A DNA stretch of 39,922 bases, taken from positions 1-39,922 of the forward strand of contig UQSL01000009.1 in assembly GCA_900543705.1 (NCBI GenBank), read 5' to 3'. Below are positions 1 to 7,970 of the stretch, piece after piece. Position numbers and translations under genes: made by a program. The DNA is from an uncultured Oscillospiraceae bacterium (lineage in GTDB: Bacteria; Bacillota; Clostridia; Oscillospirales; Ruminococcaceae). Every line of letters begins with the position of its first letter. Positions within the stretch are counted from its first letter, which is position 1. The notes below the pieces were generated by a model. That model did no database searches and had not been told where the DNA came from. It saw nothing but the letters and a program-made list of their open reading frames with translations.

Positions 1-411
1 CGATTTGAATACGTTCTTTCCATGTAGTTTCCCGTCTTTGCTTCATGTAGCTTCCTCCTCCAGAAAACTTTGCGGAGTTAAAGGTTCCATGAGCATTATA
101 CACCTTTATCCAATTGTGGAGCTGACGATCATTTCGCAACTTATATTTTTTGCTGATTTCTTGAGACTGCCTGCCCCGGACAGGTATTCCCGTACTGCCT
201 TCAACTTTAGTTCTGGTGGATAGACTCGGTTTTGCTGATACGGCAGAAATCCAGCCGCCCCTTCCGCTTCATACCGTGCGCTCCATCTATAGATTGTCGT
301 TGTCCCAACTCCTGCATACCGAGCAGCTTGAACTAAGCTCATTTCTCCTTGCTGGTACCTCCTGACAATCTCGACTTTTTCTTCTGCGTTCAGTTTCCCT
401 TTTTGTGGCAT
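1..411 (-). pseudogene. IS3-family (IS150-like) transposase orfA, frameshifted and cut by the window edge
   Basis: The reading frame starts at 411, with GGGAG about 8 bases upstream, and encodes the paired helix-turn-helix DNA-binding region of IS3-family OrfA: an N-terminal segment with KVEIVRRYQQGEMS and GVGTTTIYRW, then YPPELKLKAVREYLSG. After GSL (near 163-171) the frame runs into unrelated residues and stops at 106. The neighbouring frame continues the family pattern (QEISKKYKLRNDRQLHNWIK, then VYNAHGTF) and stays open to base 1. This indicates a single-base loss around 160-165, not the usual A-rich programmed -1 site, which in this family lies between orfA and orfB. The catalytic DDE part would lie beyond the left edge. 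I infer that this copy is inactive unless the frameshift is suppressed or is a sequencing error. Confidence 0.8.
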
Positions 412-474
412 AGAATTGCTCCCTTCATGATGACAGTTTGTTTTTTCACTGTCTCTCATAAAGGGAGCATATCA
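1..474 (-). mobile_element. Partial IS3-family insertion sequence, orfA-side end at about 474
   Basis: The element runs off the left edge. Its upstream boundary is put at about 474 because the minus strand there begins TGATATGCTCCC, with the terminal TG typical of IS3-family ends, about 60 bp before orfA. The other end and any target duplication are outside the window, so the boundary is an inference. The insertion lies just downstream of glyA in the same orientation. Confidence 0.6.
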
Positions 475-510
475 ATGTTCTATCTCCTGCTTTTCGGTCC
501 TGAGAAAGAA

Positions 511-1764
511 TTATTCGTAGAGCGGATACTTCTCACAGATCGCGCCAACTCTGGCACGCAGAGTATCTACCTTGCTTTCAAAATCGGGGAGCGCCGCCTG
601 ATGGATGATATCTGCGATTTCCGCCATATCATCTTCCACAAATCCGCGGGTCGTGACCGCCGGAGTACCGACGCGGATACCGCTAGTGACAAACGGTTTT
701 TGAGGATCATTTGGAATCGCATTTTTGTTCACCGTGATATAAACCTCATCAAGACGGTGTTCCAACTCTTTTCCAGTGATGTTGTGGCAGCGCAGGTCAA
801 CGAGAATCAGATGGTTGTCCGTTCCGCCGGATACCAAATCAAAGCCCTTGGCCTTGAGTGCATCCGCAAACGCGCTTGCGTTTTTGACCACCTGATGTTG
901 ATAGGCTTTGAAATCCTCAGAAAGCGCCTCCTGGAAGGAGACGGCTTTTGCCGCAATGATGTGCATCAGCGGGCCGCCCTGTGTTCCCGGGAAGATGGCC
1001 TTGTCAATGAGCTTGCCGAGCTCTTCCTTGCACAAAATCATGCCGCCCCGCGGACCACGCAGGGTTTTGTGGGTTGTGGTAGTGACAACATCCGCATAGG
1101 GGACAGGGGAGGGATGCTCGCCCGCTGCAACCAACCCTGCGATGTGCGCCATGTCCACCATAAAGTAAGCGCCGACCTCTTTTGCGGTTTTGGAGATGCG
1201 TTCAAAATCGATGACGCGGGGATAAGCGGAAGCGCCGGCGACAATCATCTTCGGGTGATGCTCCTTCGCGAGATTGTCCAGTGCATCGTAGTCGAGGAAT
1301 CCGTTTTCATCCACACCATAGGGAATGAAATTGAAGTATTTTCCGGACATGTTTACCGGGGAACCATGAGTCAAATGCCCGCCGTGGGCCAGATTCATGC
1401 CGAGCACGGTATCTCCGGGTTTAAGCAGCGAAAAGTACACGGCAAGGTTTGCCTGTGCTCCGGAGTGCGGCTGGACATTGGCATGTTCTGCACCGAACAG
1501 CTTCTTTGCGCGCTCAATTGCAAAATTTTCCGCAATATCAACGCATTGGCAACCGCCGTAATAGCGGTGTGCGGGATATCCTTCCGCGTATTTGTTGGTC
1601 AGTACGCTGCCCATAGCCGAAAGCACAGCGGTGCTGACGATGTTTTCGGAGGCGATGAGTTCGATGTTTCTCTGCTGCCGTCTAAGCTCCAGGGTAATGG
1701 CATCTGCGATTTCCGGGTCTGTTCCCCGCACATTTTCAATGGAAGTGCGAATGATTTCATTCAT
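511..1764 (-). CDS. glyA: Serine hydroxymethyltransferase
   Basis: Cytosolic PLP enzyme that interconverts serine and glycine while passing a one-carbon unit to tetrahydrofolate. The 417-residue protein has the normal family length. Visible signatures are the substrate-loop motif YAEGYPAHRYYGGCQCVDIAE near the N-terminus (residue region 50-70), the PLP-lysine motif THKTLRGPRGG, and LAHGGHLTHGSPVN. The start is set at 1764 (MNEII) because AAGGAGG lies about 7 bases upstream; an in-frame ATG at 1782 lies upstream of that site. It is transcribed alone from a sigma-A-like promoter at 1813-1841. No terminator follows the stop; an insertion sequence begins 36 bp downstream. Confidence 0.97.
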   Translation of the reverse strand: MNEIIRTSIENVRGTDPEIADAITLELRRQQRNIELIASENIVSTAVLSAMGSVLTNKYAEGYPAHRYYGGCQCVDIAENFAIERAKKLFGAEHANVQPHSGAQANLAVYFSLLKPGDTVLGMNLAHGGHLTHGSPVNMSGKYFNFIPYGVDENGFLDYDALDNLAKEHHPKMIVAGASAYPRVIDFERISKTAKEVGAYFMVDMAHIAGLVAAGEHPSPVPYADVVTTTTHKTLRGPRGGMILCKEELGKLIDKAIFPGTQGGPLMHIIAAKAVSFQEALSEDFKAYQHQVVKNASAFADALKAKGFDLVSGGTDNHLILVDLRCHNITGKELEHRLDEVYITVNKNAIPNDPQKPFVTSGIRVGTPAVTTRGFVEDDMAEIADIIHQAALPDFESKVDTLRARVGAICEKYPLYE

Positions 1765-1812
1765 GTTGACTCCTCCTTGCATGGCTTAGTGTCCTAGTTT
1801 AACCTTATCCCC

Positions 1813-1841
1813 ATTCTACTATAAAAAAAATGGGAAGGCAA
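1813..1841 (-). promoter_or_regulatory. Promoter for glyA
   Basis: On the minus strand, -35 TTGCCT (836-841 of the 1 kb block, i.e. 1836-1841) and -10 TAGAAT (1813-1818) are separated by exactly 17 bases. Confidence 0.55.
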
Positions 1842-1857
1842 GCTTATGGATTGTAGA

Positions 1858-1886
1858 TTTACGCGCGCAGTTTTGTATGTTATACT
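1858..1886 (+). promoter_or_regulatory. Promoter for the nth operon
   Basis: -35 TTTACG (1858-1863), 17-base spacer, -10 TATACT (1881-1886), about 38 bp before the nth start codon. It is divergent from the glyA promoter. Confidence 0.55.
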
Positions 1887-1923
1887 ACATATATACTTTT
1901 TTTACTAGGAGGAAGCAGAATCT

Positions 1924-2571
1924 ATGGAGAAAAAAGTACGTGCGCTGCTGGCGATCCATGCGCTTAAAGAACGCTATCCGGACGCCATCTGTTCACTGAC
2001 CTATGAAAATCCGCATGAACTTTTGATATCCACCCGCCTTGCCGCCCAATGTACGGATGCAAGGGTCAACATTGTGACAGTGGATTTGTTCCAAAAATAT
2101 CGTTCCATCGAAGATTTTGCAAATGCAAAAGTCGAAGATGTGGAAGCCATCGTGCGTCCCTGCGGTTTTTACAAGACAAAGGCAAAAGATATTGTCAACA
2201 TGTGCATCATGCTTCGGAACGTATACGGCGGCAAGCTGCCAGATACTGTTGAGGAACTGACAAAGCTTCCGGGTGTCGGGCGCAAAACAGCCAATCTTGT
2301 GGTAGGGGATATTTACCATAAACCCGCCGTCGTCTGTGATACCCACTGTATCCGCATTACCAATCTGCTTGGGCTTTCCACAACCAAGGACCCGAAAAAG
2401 GTGGAGATGCAGCTGCGGGAAATTCTACCGCCGGAGGAATCCAATGATTTCTGCCACCGCCTGGTACTGTATGGCCGGGATATCTGCAAGGCGCGCACTC
2501 CCAAATGTGAGGAGTGCATCATGAAGGATTTCTGCGAGCACTATGAACAGACCCACGGTGCACAAGTATGA
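1924..2571 (+). CDS. nth: Endonuclease III (DNA glycosylase/AP lyase)
   Basis: Base-excision repair enzyme that removes oxidised pyrimidines and cleaves the abasic site. The 215-residue protein is the usual length. The helix-hairpin-helix LPGVGRKTANLVVG (about residues 115-128) carries the catalytic lysine, and the following VCDTHCIRITNLLG supplies the catalytic aspartate (family form VDTHV). The C-terminal cluster C-X6-C-X2-C-X5-C (from DICKARTPKCEECIMKDFC) binds a 4Fe-4S cluster. GGAGGAAGC precedes the ATG. The stop overlaps the next gene's start by four bases (ATGA), so translation is probably coupled. Confidence 0.96.
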   Translation: MEKKVRALLAIHALKERYPDAICSLTYENPHELLISTRLAAQCTDARVNIVTVDLFQKYRSIEDFANAKVEDVEAIVRPCGFYKTKAKDIVNMCIMLRNVYGGKLPDTVEELTKLPGVGRKTANLVVGDIYHKPAVVCDTHCIRITNLLGLSTTKDPKKVEMQLREILPPEESNDFCHRLVLYGRDICKARTPKCEECIMKDFCEHYEQTHGAQV

Positions 2572-3338
2572 ACCGGGCAGCCGGAAGATGTATCAGCTAT
2601 GGATTCGCTGCCTTTGCCCTGTTTTTCTCCATTGCGCCCGTTTTTGTCTACGGTGTATTTGGCGGAGGAAGCGTTTTGCTGCTTGCGGCTGGAATCTTTT
2701 TTGCGGTGCTCCCGTCTCTGGCGGGATTTTTAAAGCACAGAGGAAAGAGGGGTATCATGTGGCTTCGTACCATTTACATTCTAATGACGGCGGGGCTCGT
2801 GGTATGCGGGTCGATGATTGCCGCCATGCTTTACACGGCACATGGGAAGGGATATGATCCTTCAGATCCGCCGAAAACCGTACTGGTGCTCGGCTGCCAG
2901 GTGCGTGGAACATCGCCCTCCCTGATGCTTCAGAGAAGGCTTGATGTGGCCTATCGTTATCTCGAGCAATACCCGGATGCGGTATGTGTGGTCTCCGGCG
3001 GACAGGGGGAAGATGAGGACATTCCGGAAGGAGAGGCGATGCAAGCCTATCTCCTTGAAAAAGGAATCACTCCCGAGCGCATTTATAAGGAAACACGCTC
3101 GAAAAACACCAAGGAAAACTTTTTATATTCCACTAAGATTCTCGAGGGAGAAAATCTGAGCAAAGAAATCGTTGTCGCTTCGGACGGGTTTCATCAGCTG
3201 CGCGCGTCGATGTTTGCAAAGGACAATGGGCTTGCATTCCATGCACTGCCCGCCAATACTCCGGTGCTCTTGGCACCGGGATACTATGCCAGGGAATTGA
3301 TGGGGGTCATTAAATCCGTTCTGTTTGACAGAACTTAA
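2568..3338 (+). CDS. DUF218 (YdcF/SanA-type) membrane protein
   Basis: 256 residues. About three hydrophobic segments in the first 90 residues are followed by a DUF218 domain opening with VLVLGCQVRG, with CVVSGGQGEDE, a conserved EG near EGEAMQAYL, and the SKNTKENFLYS motif. This is the pattern of the SanA/YdcF/ElyC family, some members of which act on the cell envelope (vancomycin resistance, elongation-phase wall assembly); the biochemical reaction is not established. The domain is predicted to sit outside the membrane anchors. The ATG overlaps the nth stop, so it is the second gene of that operon; the linkage to DNA repair is probably incidental. Confidence 0.85.
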   Translation: MNRAAGRCISYGFAAFALFFSIAPVFVYGVFGGGSVLLLAAGIFFAVLPSLAGFLKHRGKRGIMWLRTIYILMTAGLVVCGSMIAAMLYTAHGKGYDPSDPPKTVLVLGCQVRGTSPSLMLQRRLDVAYRYLEQYPDAVCVVSGGQGEDEDIPEGEAMQAYLLEKGITPERIYKETRSKNTKENFLYSTKILEGENLSKEIVVASDGFHQLRASMFAKDNGLAFHALPANTPVLLAPGYYARELMGVIKSVLFDRT

Positions 3339-3358
3339 AGCTTAAGGAGGAAATCCAA

Positions 3359-3745
3359 ATGGAATCAATTGGAAAGAAAAACGAAGTCAGTGTTACGGTC
3401 ACCGAGCAGCTGCTCGCATGCAATGTGGGAAGCGGGGAGGTCAGAGTATATGCCACTCCCATGATGATAAGCCTGATGGAACAGGCGGCTTCCGGCTGTG
3501 TGAAAGAACTGCTGGAAGAAGGACAGACCACAGTCGGCGTGAATATGAATGTCAGCCATGTGGCGGCAACTCCCTGTGGAATGAAGGTTACGGCAAGCGC
3601 CGAAGTGACAGCTTGGGAGGGAAGAAGCATTACTTTCGCTGTCAAAGCATATGATGAAGCAGGGCTGATTGGAGAGGGTACGCACAGCCGTGTCGTCGTC
3701 ACGAAAGAGCGCTTTGAACAAAAGGCACAGTCCAAGCTGGGATAG
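3359..3745 (+). CDS. FlK-like hotdog-fold thioesterase
   Basis: 128 residues resembling the thioesterase group named after fluoroacetyl-CoA thioesterase FlK. Shared features are VRVYATPMMISLMEQAA near the N-terminus (residues 27-43), TVGVNMNVSHVAATPCG in the middle (the T/H region of the active site), and a C-terminal strand pattern ending GEGTHSRVVV. Members hydrolyse small acyl-CoAs, often as housekeeping or detoxification enzymes; nothing here shows fluoroacetate specificity. AGGAGG lies about 7 bases before the ATG, and the gene starts 20 bp after the DUF218 stop, so it is in the same operon. Confidence 0.85.
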   Translation: MESIGKKNEVSVTVTEQLLACNVGSGEVRVYATPMMISLMEQAASGCVKELLEEGQTTVGVNMNVSHVAATPCGMKVTASAEVTAWEGRSITFAVKAYDEAGLIGEGTHSRVVVTKERFEQKAQSKLG

Positions 3746-3793
3746 GAAAATTGTTCCCCGGCTGGATACAACCGAATCAGGGAGGGATCGTCC

Positions 3794-4129
3794 TTGAAAT
3801 ACGATTTAGCATGGCAAGGGCTTGACGATCTGTTCGACGAAGTCTATGGTTACATGACCGGACTGTTGGAACGCACAGGGGAATCAGGCCTTGCCGATCT
3901 TGTCCCGAACGAGTTTGAAGGCTCAAGGTGCGGTGATTTGTACTCCGTCATCTATGATGCCCGTCTTTGCCTGTCGGAGCAGGCGGGCCTGGAGGATGGA
4001 GAGGATCCGGAAGATGTCCGGAAGATCTACCAGTCCTATGAGGAGATGCAGGAAATTTTGTGCCGTAGATCGTTTGAATACGGTTGGATGCTGGCAATGG
4101 AACAGCTCCGGCAGAAAAATATAAAGTAA
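3794..4129 (+). CDS. Small acidic protein of unknown function
   Basis: 111 residues, not recognised. It starts at a TTG codon with GGGAGG about 8 bases upstream; no ATG gives a comparable frame. The sequence is acidic and mostly helical in appearance (many E, L, D; EEMQEILCRRSFEYGWMLAMEQL at the C-terminus, here described rather than assigned), with no signal peptide or membrane segment and only two cysteines. It is the last gene of the nth operon, 48 bp after the thioesterase and before a strong terminator. A cytosolic helical-bundle protein is the most that can be said. Confidence 0.6.
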   Translation: MKYDLAWQGLDDLFDEVYGYMTGLLERTGESGLADLVPNEFEGSRCGDLYSVIYDARLCLSEQAGLEDGEDPEDVRKIYQSYEEMQEILCRRSFEYGWMLAMEQLRQKNIK

Positions 4130-4212
4130 AAAGCTTTATCCATCCTTGTTTCTTTTGTCCAGGAGTACACAGCCTGTTTCATCCGGGCTGTAGACATCTG
4201 AATCATAGCGAC

Positions 4213-4245
4213 AAAAACCTCCCTGCCGGCGGCAGGGAGGTTTTT
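4213..4245. terminator. Bidirectional intrinsic terminator
   Basis: A perfect 10-bp stem (4218-4227 with 4231-4240), a 3-base loop, A5 on the left and T5 on the right. It separates the convergent nth operon (plus) and dapL (minus). Confidence 0.9.
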
Positions 4246-4262
4246 CCTACCTGTAATTGTAC

Positions 4263-5459
4263 TTACAGGACGTTTTTCATTCTTTTCATAGCTTCCATAG
4301 TGTTGTTGTGGTCTCCAAATGCAGTCAGGCGAAAGAAACCCTCTCCGTTTTCACCGAATCCGGCGCCCGGAGTGCCGACAACAGCGGTTTTTTCAAGCAG
4401 GAAATCGAAGAATTCCCAGGAACCCATTCCGTTCGGACATTTGAACCAGATATAGGGGGAGTTGACTCCACCAAAATAGGGGATTCCTTTTTCCTCCAAT
4501 GCCTTTGCAATTACCTGAGCATTTTTGCGGTAGTAGTCGATGTTTTCCCTGGTCTGGCGTTTTCCCTCCTCGGTGAAAACTGCCGCTGCGCCGCGCTGGA
4601 CAATATAGGAAACGCCGTTGAACTTAGTGGTCTGGCGGCGCAGCCAAAGCTTGTTGAGCACGATGTCTTTCCCACAATTGTCCTTTGCGGTCAGTGTTTT
4701 AGGGACGATGGTGTAGCCGCAGCGGGTACCGGTAAAGCCTGCTGTTTTGGACAGGGAGCAAAATTCAATCGCGCAGGTTTTGGCTCCTTCGATTTCAAAG
4801 ATACTGCGGGGAAGGTTTTTGTCTGTAACAAACGCCTCATATGCCGCGTCAAAGAGAAGGATGGCCCCCTGTCCGTTGGCATAATCCACCCAGGCTTTGA
4901 GCTGTTCGCGGTTATAGGTAGCACCGGTCGGATTGTTCGGGGAACAAAGATAAACAAGATCCGCAGATTGTTCCGGCGGCATCGGGCAAAAGCCGTTTGA
5001 TTCGTCTGCCTTGAGGTAGACAATGTTGGAGCCGAGCATCACGTTAGTATCCACATAAACCGGATAGACCGGGTCGGGAATGAGCACAGTATTGCCTGCG
5101 CTGAACAAATCGGTGATGTTGCCGACATCGCTTTTGGCGCCGTCGCTGATGAAGATTTCATCGAGCTCCAAGGAGACCTCCATTTCCTTTTGGTAGTATT
5201 CCTGCACACGCTCGCGGATAAAGCCATATCCCTGCTCCGGGCCGTAGCCGTGGAAGGTTTCCTTCTTGGACATATCGTCCACCGCACTGTGCATCGCGTC
5301 GGTCACACAGCCGACCAAAGGGAGCGTTACGTCTCCGATTCCCATCTTGATAATCTTTTGTTCCGGATGGCTGCTTGCAAAAGTGCCGACACGTTTTGCC
5401 ACTTCGGAAAAGAGATAACTCTCTTTTAATTTGAGATAGTTTTGATTGATCTTTGCCAT
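4263..5459 (-). CDS. dapL: LL-diaminopimelate aminotransferase
   Basis: PLP aminotransferase (fold type I) that converts tetrahydrodipicolinate directly to LL-diaminopimelate, bypassing the acylated intermediates of the DapD/C/E routes. 398 residues. Family signatures are KLKESYLFSEVAKRV near the N-terminus, YLCSPNNPTGATYN (residue about 165), and the PLP-lysine region CSLSKTAGFTGTRCGYT, diagnostic of DapL. The start is set at MAKIN (5459) with a GAGAGGG site; the longer frame to 5495 has no comparable site. It lies 100 bp downstream of dapF, with a TATAAT (5521-5526) in between, so it may be transcribed both from its own promoter and from that of dapF. Confidence 0.95.
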   Translation of the reverse strand: MAKINQNYLKLKESYLFSEVAKRVGTFASSHPEQKIIKMGIGDVTLPLVGCVTDAMHSAVDDMSKKETFHGYGPEQGYGFIRERVQEYYQKEMEVSLELDEIFISDGAKSDVGNITDLFSAGNTVLIPDPVYPVYVDTNVMLGSNIVYLKADESNGFCPMPPEQSADLVYLCSPNNPTGATYNREQLKAWVDYANGQGAILLFDAAYEAFVTDKNLPRSIFEIEGAKTCAIEFCSLSKTAGFTGTRCGYTIVPKTLTAKDNCGKDIVLNKLWLRRQTTKFNGVSYIVQRGAAAVFTEEGKRQTRENIDYYRKNAQVIAKALEEKGIPYFGGVNSPYIWFKCPNGMGSWEFFDFLLEKTAVVGTPGAGFGENGEGFFRLTAFGDHNNTMEAMKRMKNVL

Positions 5460-5549
5460 GTCAGTAATCCCTCTCTTATTCTCTCTTGATTGCAAAGGAG
5501 CGCCCCTTCACCAGGTTTCTATTATATCCTCGGGAAAGAGAAGTATCCT

Positions 5550-5567
5550 GTTTCTAGATTTAGAAAC
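5550..5567 (-). repeat. Inverted repeat at the dapF stop codon
   Basis: GTTTCTA-AATC-TAGAAAC on the minus strand (7-bp perfect arms) overlaps the dapF stop. There is no T-tract, so it is not an obvious terminator; it could stabilise the dapF mRNA end or limit read-through into dapL. Confidence 0.45.
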
Positions 5568-6420
5568 ATAGATTGTCGTCAAGTTCCATTACGCCGTCAA
5601 AGACATGTGTTGCGAGGCCTTCCATTAAAACGGTTCCGTCGTTTTGATAGGTGGTGTGCAAATCGCCGCCTCTGAGATGGACAGTCAAAGTGGTGCCGCG
5701 CTTGGTAAAGCCGTTTAACACACAGGCCACCGTGACCGCACAAGCGCCGGTTCCACATGCATAGGTTTCGCCGGACCCGCGCTCCCAAACACGCATTTCC
5801 ACTTCCGTGTCGCTGATGATACGGACAAACTCCGTATTGATGCGGTCAGGGAACAGGCAGTGGTGTTCAAATCTCGGCCCGATTTTCTCAAGGTTCAGAT
5901 TTTTTACGTCCTCGCAGAACACAATCGCATGCGGATTTCCCATGCTCACACAGGTGATCCGATAGGGTTTTCCATCCACTTCCACCGGCTGGTTGATAAA
6001 ATCGCTGCGATTGGAAGCAACCGGAATCTCCTGCGGATTCAGTATGGCCTGGCCCATGTTGACCTTGGCGGATGCGACTTTGCCGTCTTTCACCGTCATC
6101 TCAATGGCTTTGATACCGCTGAGGGTTTCCAGTGTGATGGCGGTTTGGTTCGTTAGGCCGTTGTCATAGACGTATTTTGCTACACAGCGGCTGGCGTTGC
6201 CGCACATCTTTCCTTCGGAACCATCCGCATTGAACATCCGCATTTTAAAATCCGCTTGATCAGACGGCAAAATCAATACCAGGCCATCGGCGCCGACACC
6301 GAAGTGACGGTCGCTTAAGAATATGGAGAGCTTATCCGGATGAGACGGGGCTTGATGCATGCAGTTGAGATAGACATAATCGTTCCCGATGCCATGCATT
6401 TTTGTAAAGTGAAGGGTCAT
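5560..6420 (-). CDS. dapF: Diaminopimelate epimerase
   Basis: Cofactor-independent racemase that turns LL- into meso-diaminopimelate, the precursor of lysine and of the peptidoglycan cross-link. 286 residues, standard length. Both catalytic cysteines are visible: DGSEGKMCGNASRCVAKY (about residues 66-83) and YACGTGACAV (about 220-229). The N-terminal FTKMHGIGNDYVYLN is characteristic. AAGAAGGAAA lies about 6 bases before the ATG. With dapL downstream, the pair supplies the last two steps from tetrahydrodipicolinate to meso-diaminopimelate. Confidence 0.97.
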   Translation of the reverse strand: MTLHFTKMHGIGNDYVYLNCMHQAPSHPDKLSIFLSDRHFGVGADGLVLILPSDQADFKMRMFNADGSEGKMCGNASRCVAKYVYDNGLTNQTAITLETLSGIKAIEMTVKDGKVASAKVNMGQAILNPQEIPVASNRSDFINQPVEVDGKPYRITCVSMGNPHAIVFCEDVKNLNLEKIGPRFEHHCLFPDRINTEFVRIISDTEVEMRVWERGSGETYACGTGACAVTVACVLNGFTKRGTTLTVHLRGGDLHTTYQNDGTVLMEGLATHVFDGVMELDDNLCF

Positions 6421-6501
6421 TGTGGTTTCCTTCTTTCTGAGGTTTCAATTTTGTATCTGTACTGAAAATGGGAAAGGGTTAGCCCTTCCAACCGATATCA
6501 C

Positions 6502-6507
6502 ATTATA
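6502..6507 (-). promoter_or_regulatory. Probable -10 box for dapF
   Basis: TATAAT on the minus strand about 80 bp upstream of dapF, inside an otherwise gene-free 200-bp interval. The sequence 17 bases upstream is a poor -35 match, so only the -10 is called. Confidence 0.35.
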
Positions 6508-6577
6508 ACACGCGAAAACACGCGGAACAGACACGAATTGTTTATTTTCAACCGGTAATTCCTTTTATAAAAAGTGA

Positions 6578-6612
6578 TAATAAAACCCGCCTGCCGTTTG
6601 AAGACAGACGGG
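6578..6612 (-). terminator. Intrinsic terminator of the oxoamine synthase gene
   Basis: On the minus strand CCCGTCTG pairs with CAGGCGGG (one G-T wobble) across an 11-base loop and is followed by TTTTATT, 10 bp after the stop codon. Confidence 0.8.
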
Positions 6613-6621
6613 TGATCGATC

Positions 6622-7776
6622 CTAAATGGAATCCCGGATGCTCTTGATATGCCGGATGACAAAATCGAGCTCATCCCGGTCATGGGTCGCCATCAGGGTA
6701 AAACGAAGTCTTGCCTGTCCCTTTGCAACACTAGGATAGAGGATCGTAGGAACAAAGATGCCCTTGTTGTAAAGCAGTTCGCTGAATTTGGTTGCACGGC
6801 ATTCCTCTCCGATAATCAGGGAGACAATGGCGCTTTTGGTGTTAACACGCGAAAAACCAATTTCATGCAGGCCTTTGACGAAATAGCAGACATTCTCTCT
6901 CAGTTTTTCAACCAGCTCTGGATGCGCTTTGACAATCTCTAGCGCTTTGATTGCCGCAGCGGTAGAAGAAGGGGAGTTCGGTGTTGTCGCCCGGAAGGTA
7001 TTGGCGGTATTGCGGATGTAATCGCAGACAATGTTGTCAGCCGCGACAAACCCGCCTTCTGAAGCGAGGGCCTTGCCGAAGGTGCCCGTAATCAGGTCGA
7101 TTTCCTTCGTCAGCCCGAAATATTCCCCGATACCGCGGCCGGTTTCCCCTATAACACCAGTGGCATGGGAATCATCCACCAGGGTGTAAAGGTGAAACTG
7201 CTTGGCAATCGAGACAATATCTGGAAGATTAGCGATATCCCCCTCCATATTAAACACGCTGTCCGTGACAATCATGCCACGCTTGGACTGGCTGTCCTTG
7301 ACCTTTTGATAGAGGTCGTTAATATCGCTGTGTTTGTAGTAAACCGTGTGGCCTTTTGCCAGCCGGCAGGCGTCGTGGGAACTTGCATGGTTTCGCTCAT
7401 CACAGAAAATGGTGAATTCTTCTGTGCAGATAGCCGGGATGACGCCGATATTCGTCATGTAACCGGAGTTAAACAGCACAGCGGCCTGCTTGCCCTTGAA
7501 AGAAGCAATCTGTTGCTCCAGTGTCCGGTGAACGTCATAACTTCCTGTGGAAAAGCGGGAGCCGCCTGCGGATACACCGTACCGTTTGATGGCGTTGACC
7601 GCCGCCTGTTTGACCTGTTCGTTGTCGGATAACCCAAGATAGCTGTTGGAGGACATGACGAGCATATTAACCCCGTTAATGATGCAGTACTTGTTTTGCG
7701 GGGTGCTTACATAGGAAAGTTTGCGGTATAAATTGTTCTTTTTTATTTCATCGAGTCTAAATTTCAAAAATTCCAT
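6622..7776 (-). CDS. Alpha-oxoamine synthase (8-amino-7-oxononanoate synthase / glycine C-acetyltransferase type)
   Basis: PLP enzyme that condenses an amino acid with an acyl-CoA, releasing CO2. 384 residues from the ATG at 7776, preceded by AAGGTGAT. Visible motifs are NSYLGLSDN (about residue 45), YGVSAGGSRFSTGSYDVH (substrate/PLP pocket), LVDDSHATGVIGETGRG (PLP-binding aspartate and histidine) and TGTFGKALASEGGF (PLP lysine). The family includes BioF (biotin) and Kbl (threonine breakdown), which cannot be told apart reliably by eye. No biotin or threonine dehydrogenase genes flank it, so the substrate is left open. It is monocistronic, between its own terminator and a palindrome-rich divergent promoter region. 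Confidence 0.88.
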   Translation of the reverse strand: MEFLKFRLDEIKKNNLYRKLSYVSTPQNKYCIINGVNMLVMSSNSYLGLSDNEQVKQAAVNAIKRYGVSAGGSRFSTGSYDVHRTLEQQIASFKGKQAAVLFNSGYMTNIGVIPAICTEEFTIFCDERNHASSHDACRLAKGHTVYYKHSDINDLYQKVKDSQSKRGMIVTDSVFNMEGDIANLPDIVSIAKQFHLYTLVDDSHATGVIGETGRGIGEYFGLTKEIDLITGTFGKALASEGGFVAADNIVCDYIRNTANTFRATTPNSPSSTAAAIKALEIVKAHPELVEKLRENVCYFVKGLHEIGFSRVNTKSAIVSLIIGEECRATKFSELLYNKGIFVPTILYPSVAKGQARLRFTLMATHDRDELDFVIRHIKSIRDSI

Positions 7777-7875
7777 ACTATCACCTTCACCCAGGTTCGG
7801 CAAATGCCGCTGGTTATCTCTGCCCTGTTCCCGAAATCGGAACATAAGTTGAAACATGTCACGAGATTATGATAC

Positions 7876-7894
7876 TATAATAATGCTTATTATA
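7876..7894. promoter_or_regulatory. AT-rich inverted repeat between divergent genes (candidate operator)
   Basis: TATAATAA-TGC-TTATTATA is a perfect 8-bp inverted repeat. It carries a TATAAT sequence on each strand and lies between the oxoamine synthase (minus) and alkD-like (plus) genes. The inner arms ATAATAA-N3-TTATTAT recur at 13023-13039 ahead of the rubrerythrin gene. Confidence 0.45.
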
Positions 7895-7897
7895 CTA

Positions 7898-7910
7898 CGC
7901 GATAATCGCG
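7898..7910. repeat. 13-bp palindrome adjoining the AT-rich inverted repeat
   Basis: CGCGAT-A-ATCGCG, with 6-bp perfect arms around one central base, four bases from the 7876-7894 repeat. It may be a second protein-binding site in the divergent promoter region. Confidence 0.35.
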
Positions 7911-7970
7911 ATGTATAGCCTTGTTTGGCGAATACCGTCATTTTTACCAAAATGAATCGGAGGAATTGAC

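Noticed and set aside
349..1797. 482-codon plus-strand frame opposite glyA
   Set aside because: It is the mirror frame of a clear glyA gene, with no ribosome site or protein family resemblance. The same applies to the long frames opposite pheT (24318-25706) and the ABC binding protein (38451-39845).
6622..7776. Firm assignment as BioF or as Kbl
   Set aside because: The two share all visible motifs, and no biotin or threonine-degradation genes are nearby to decide.
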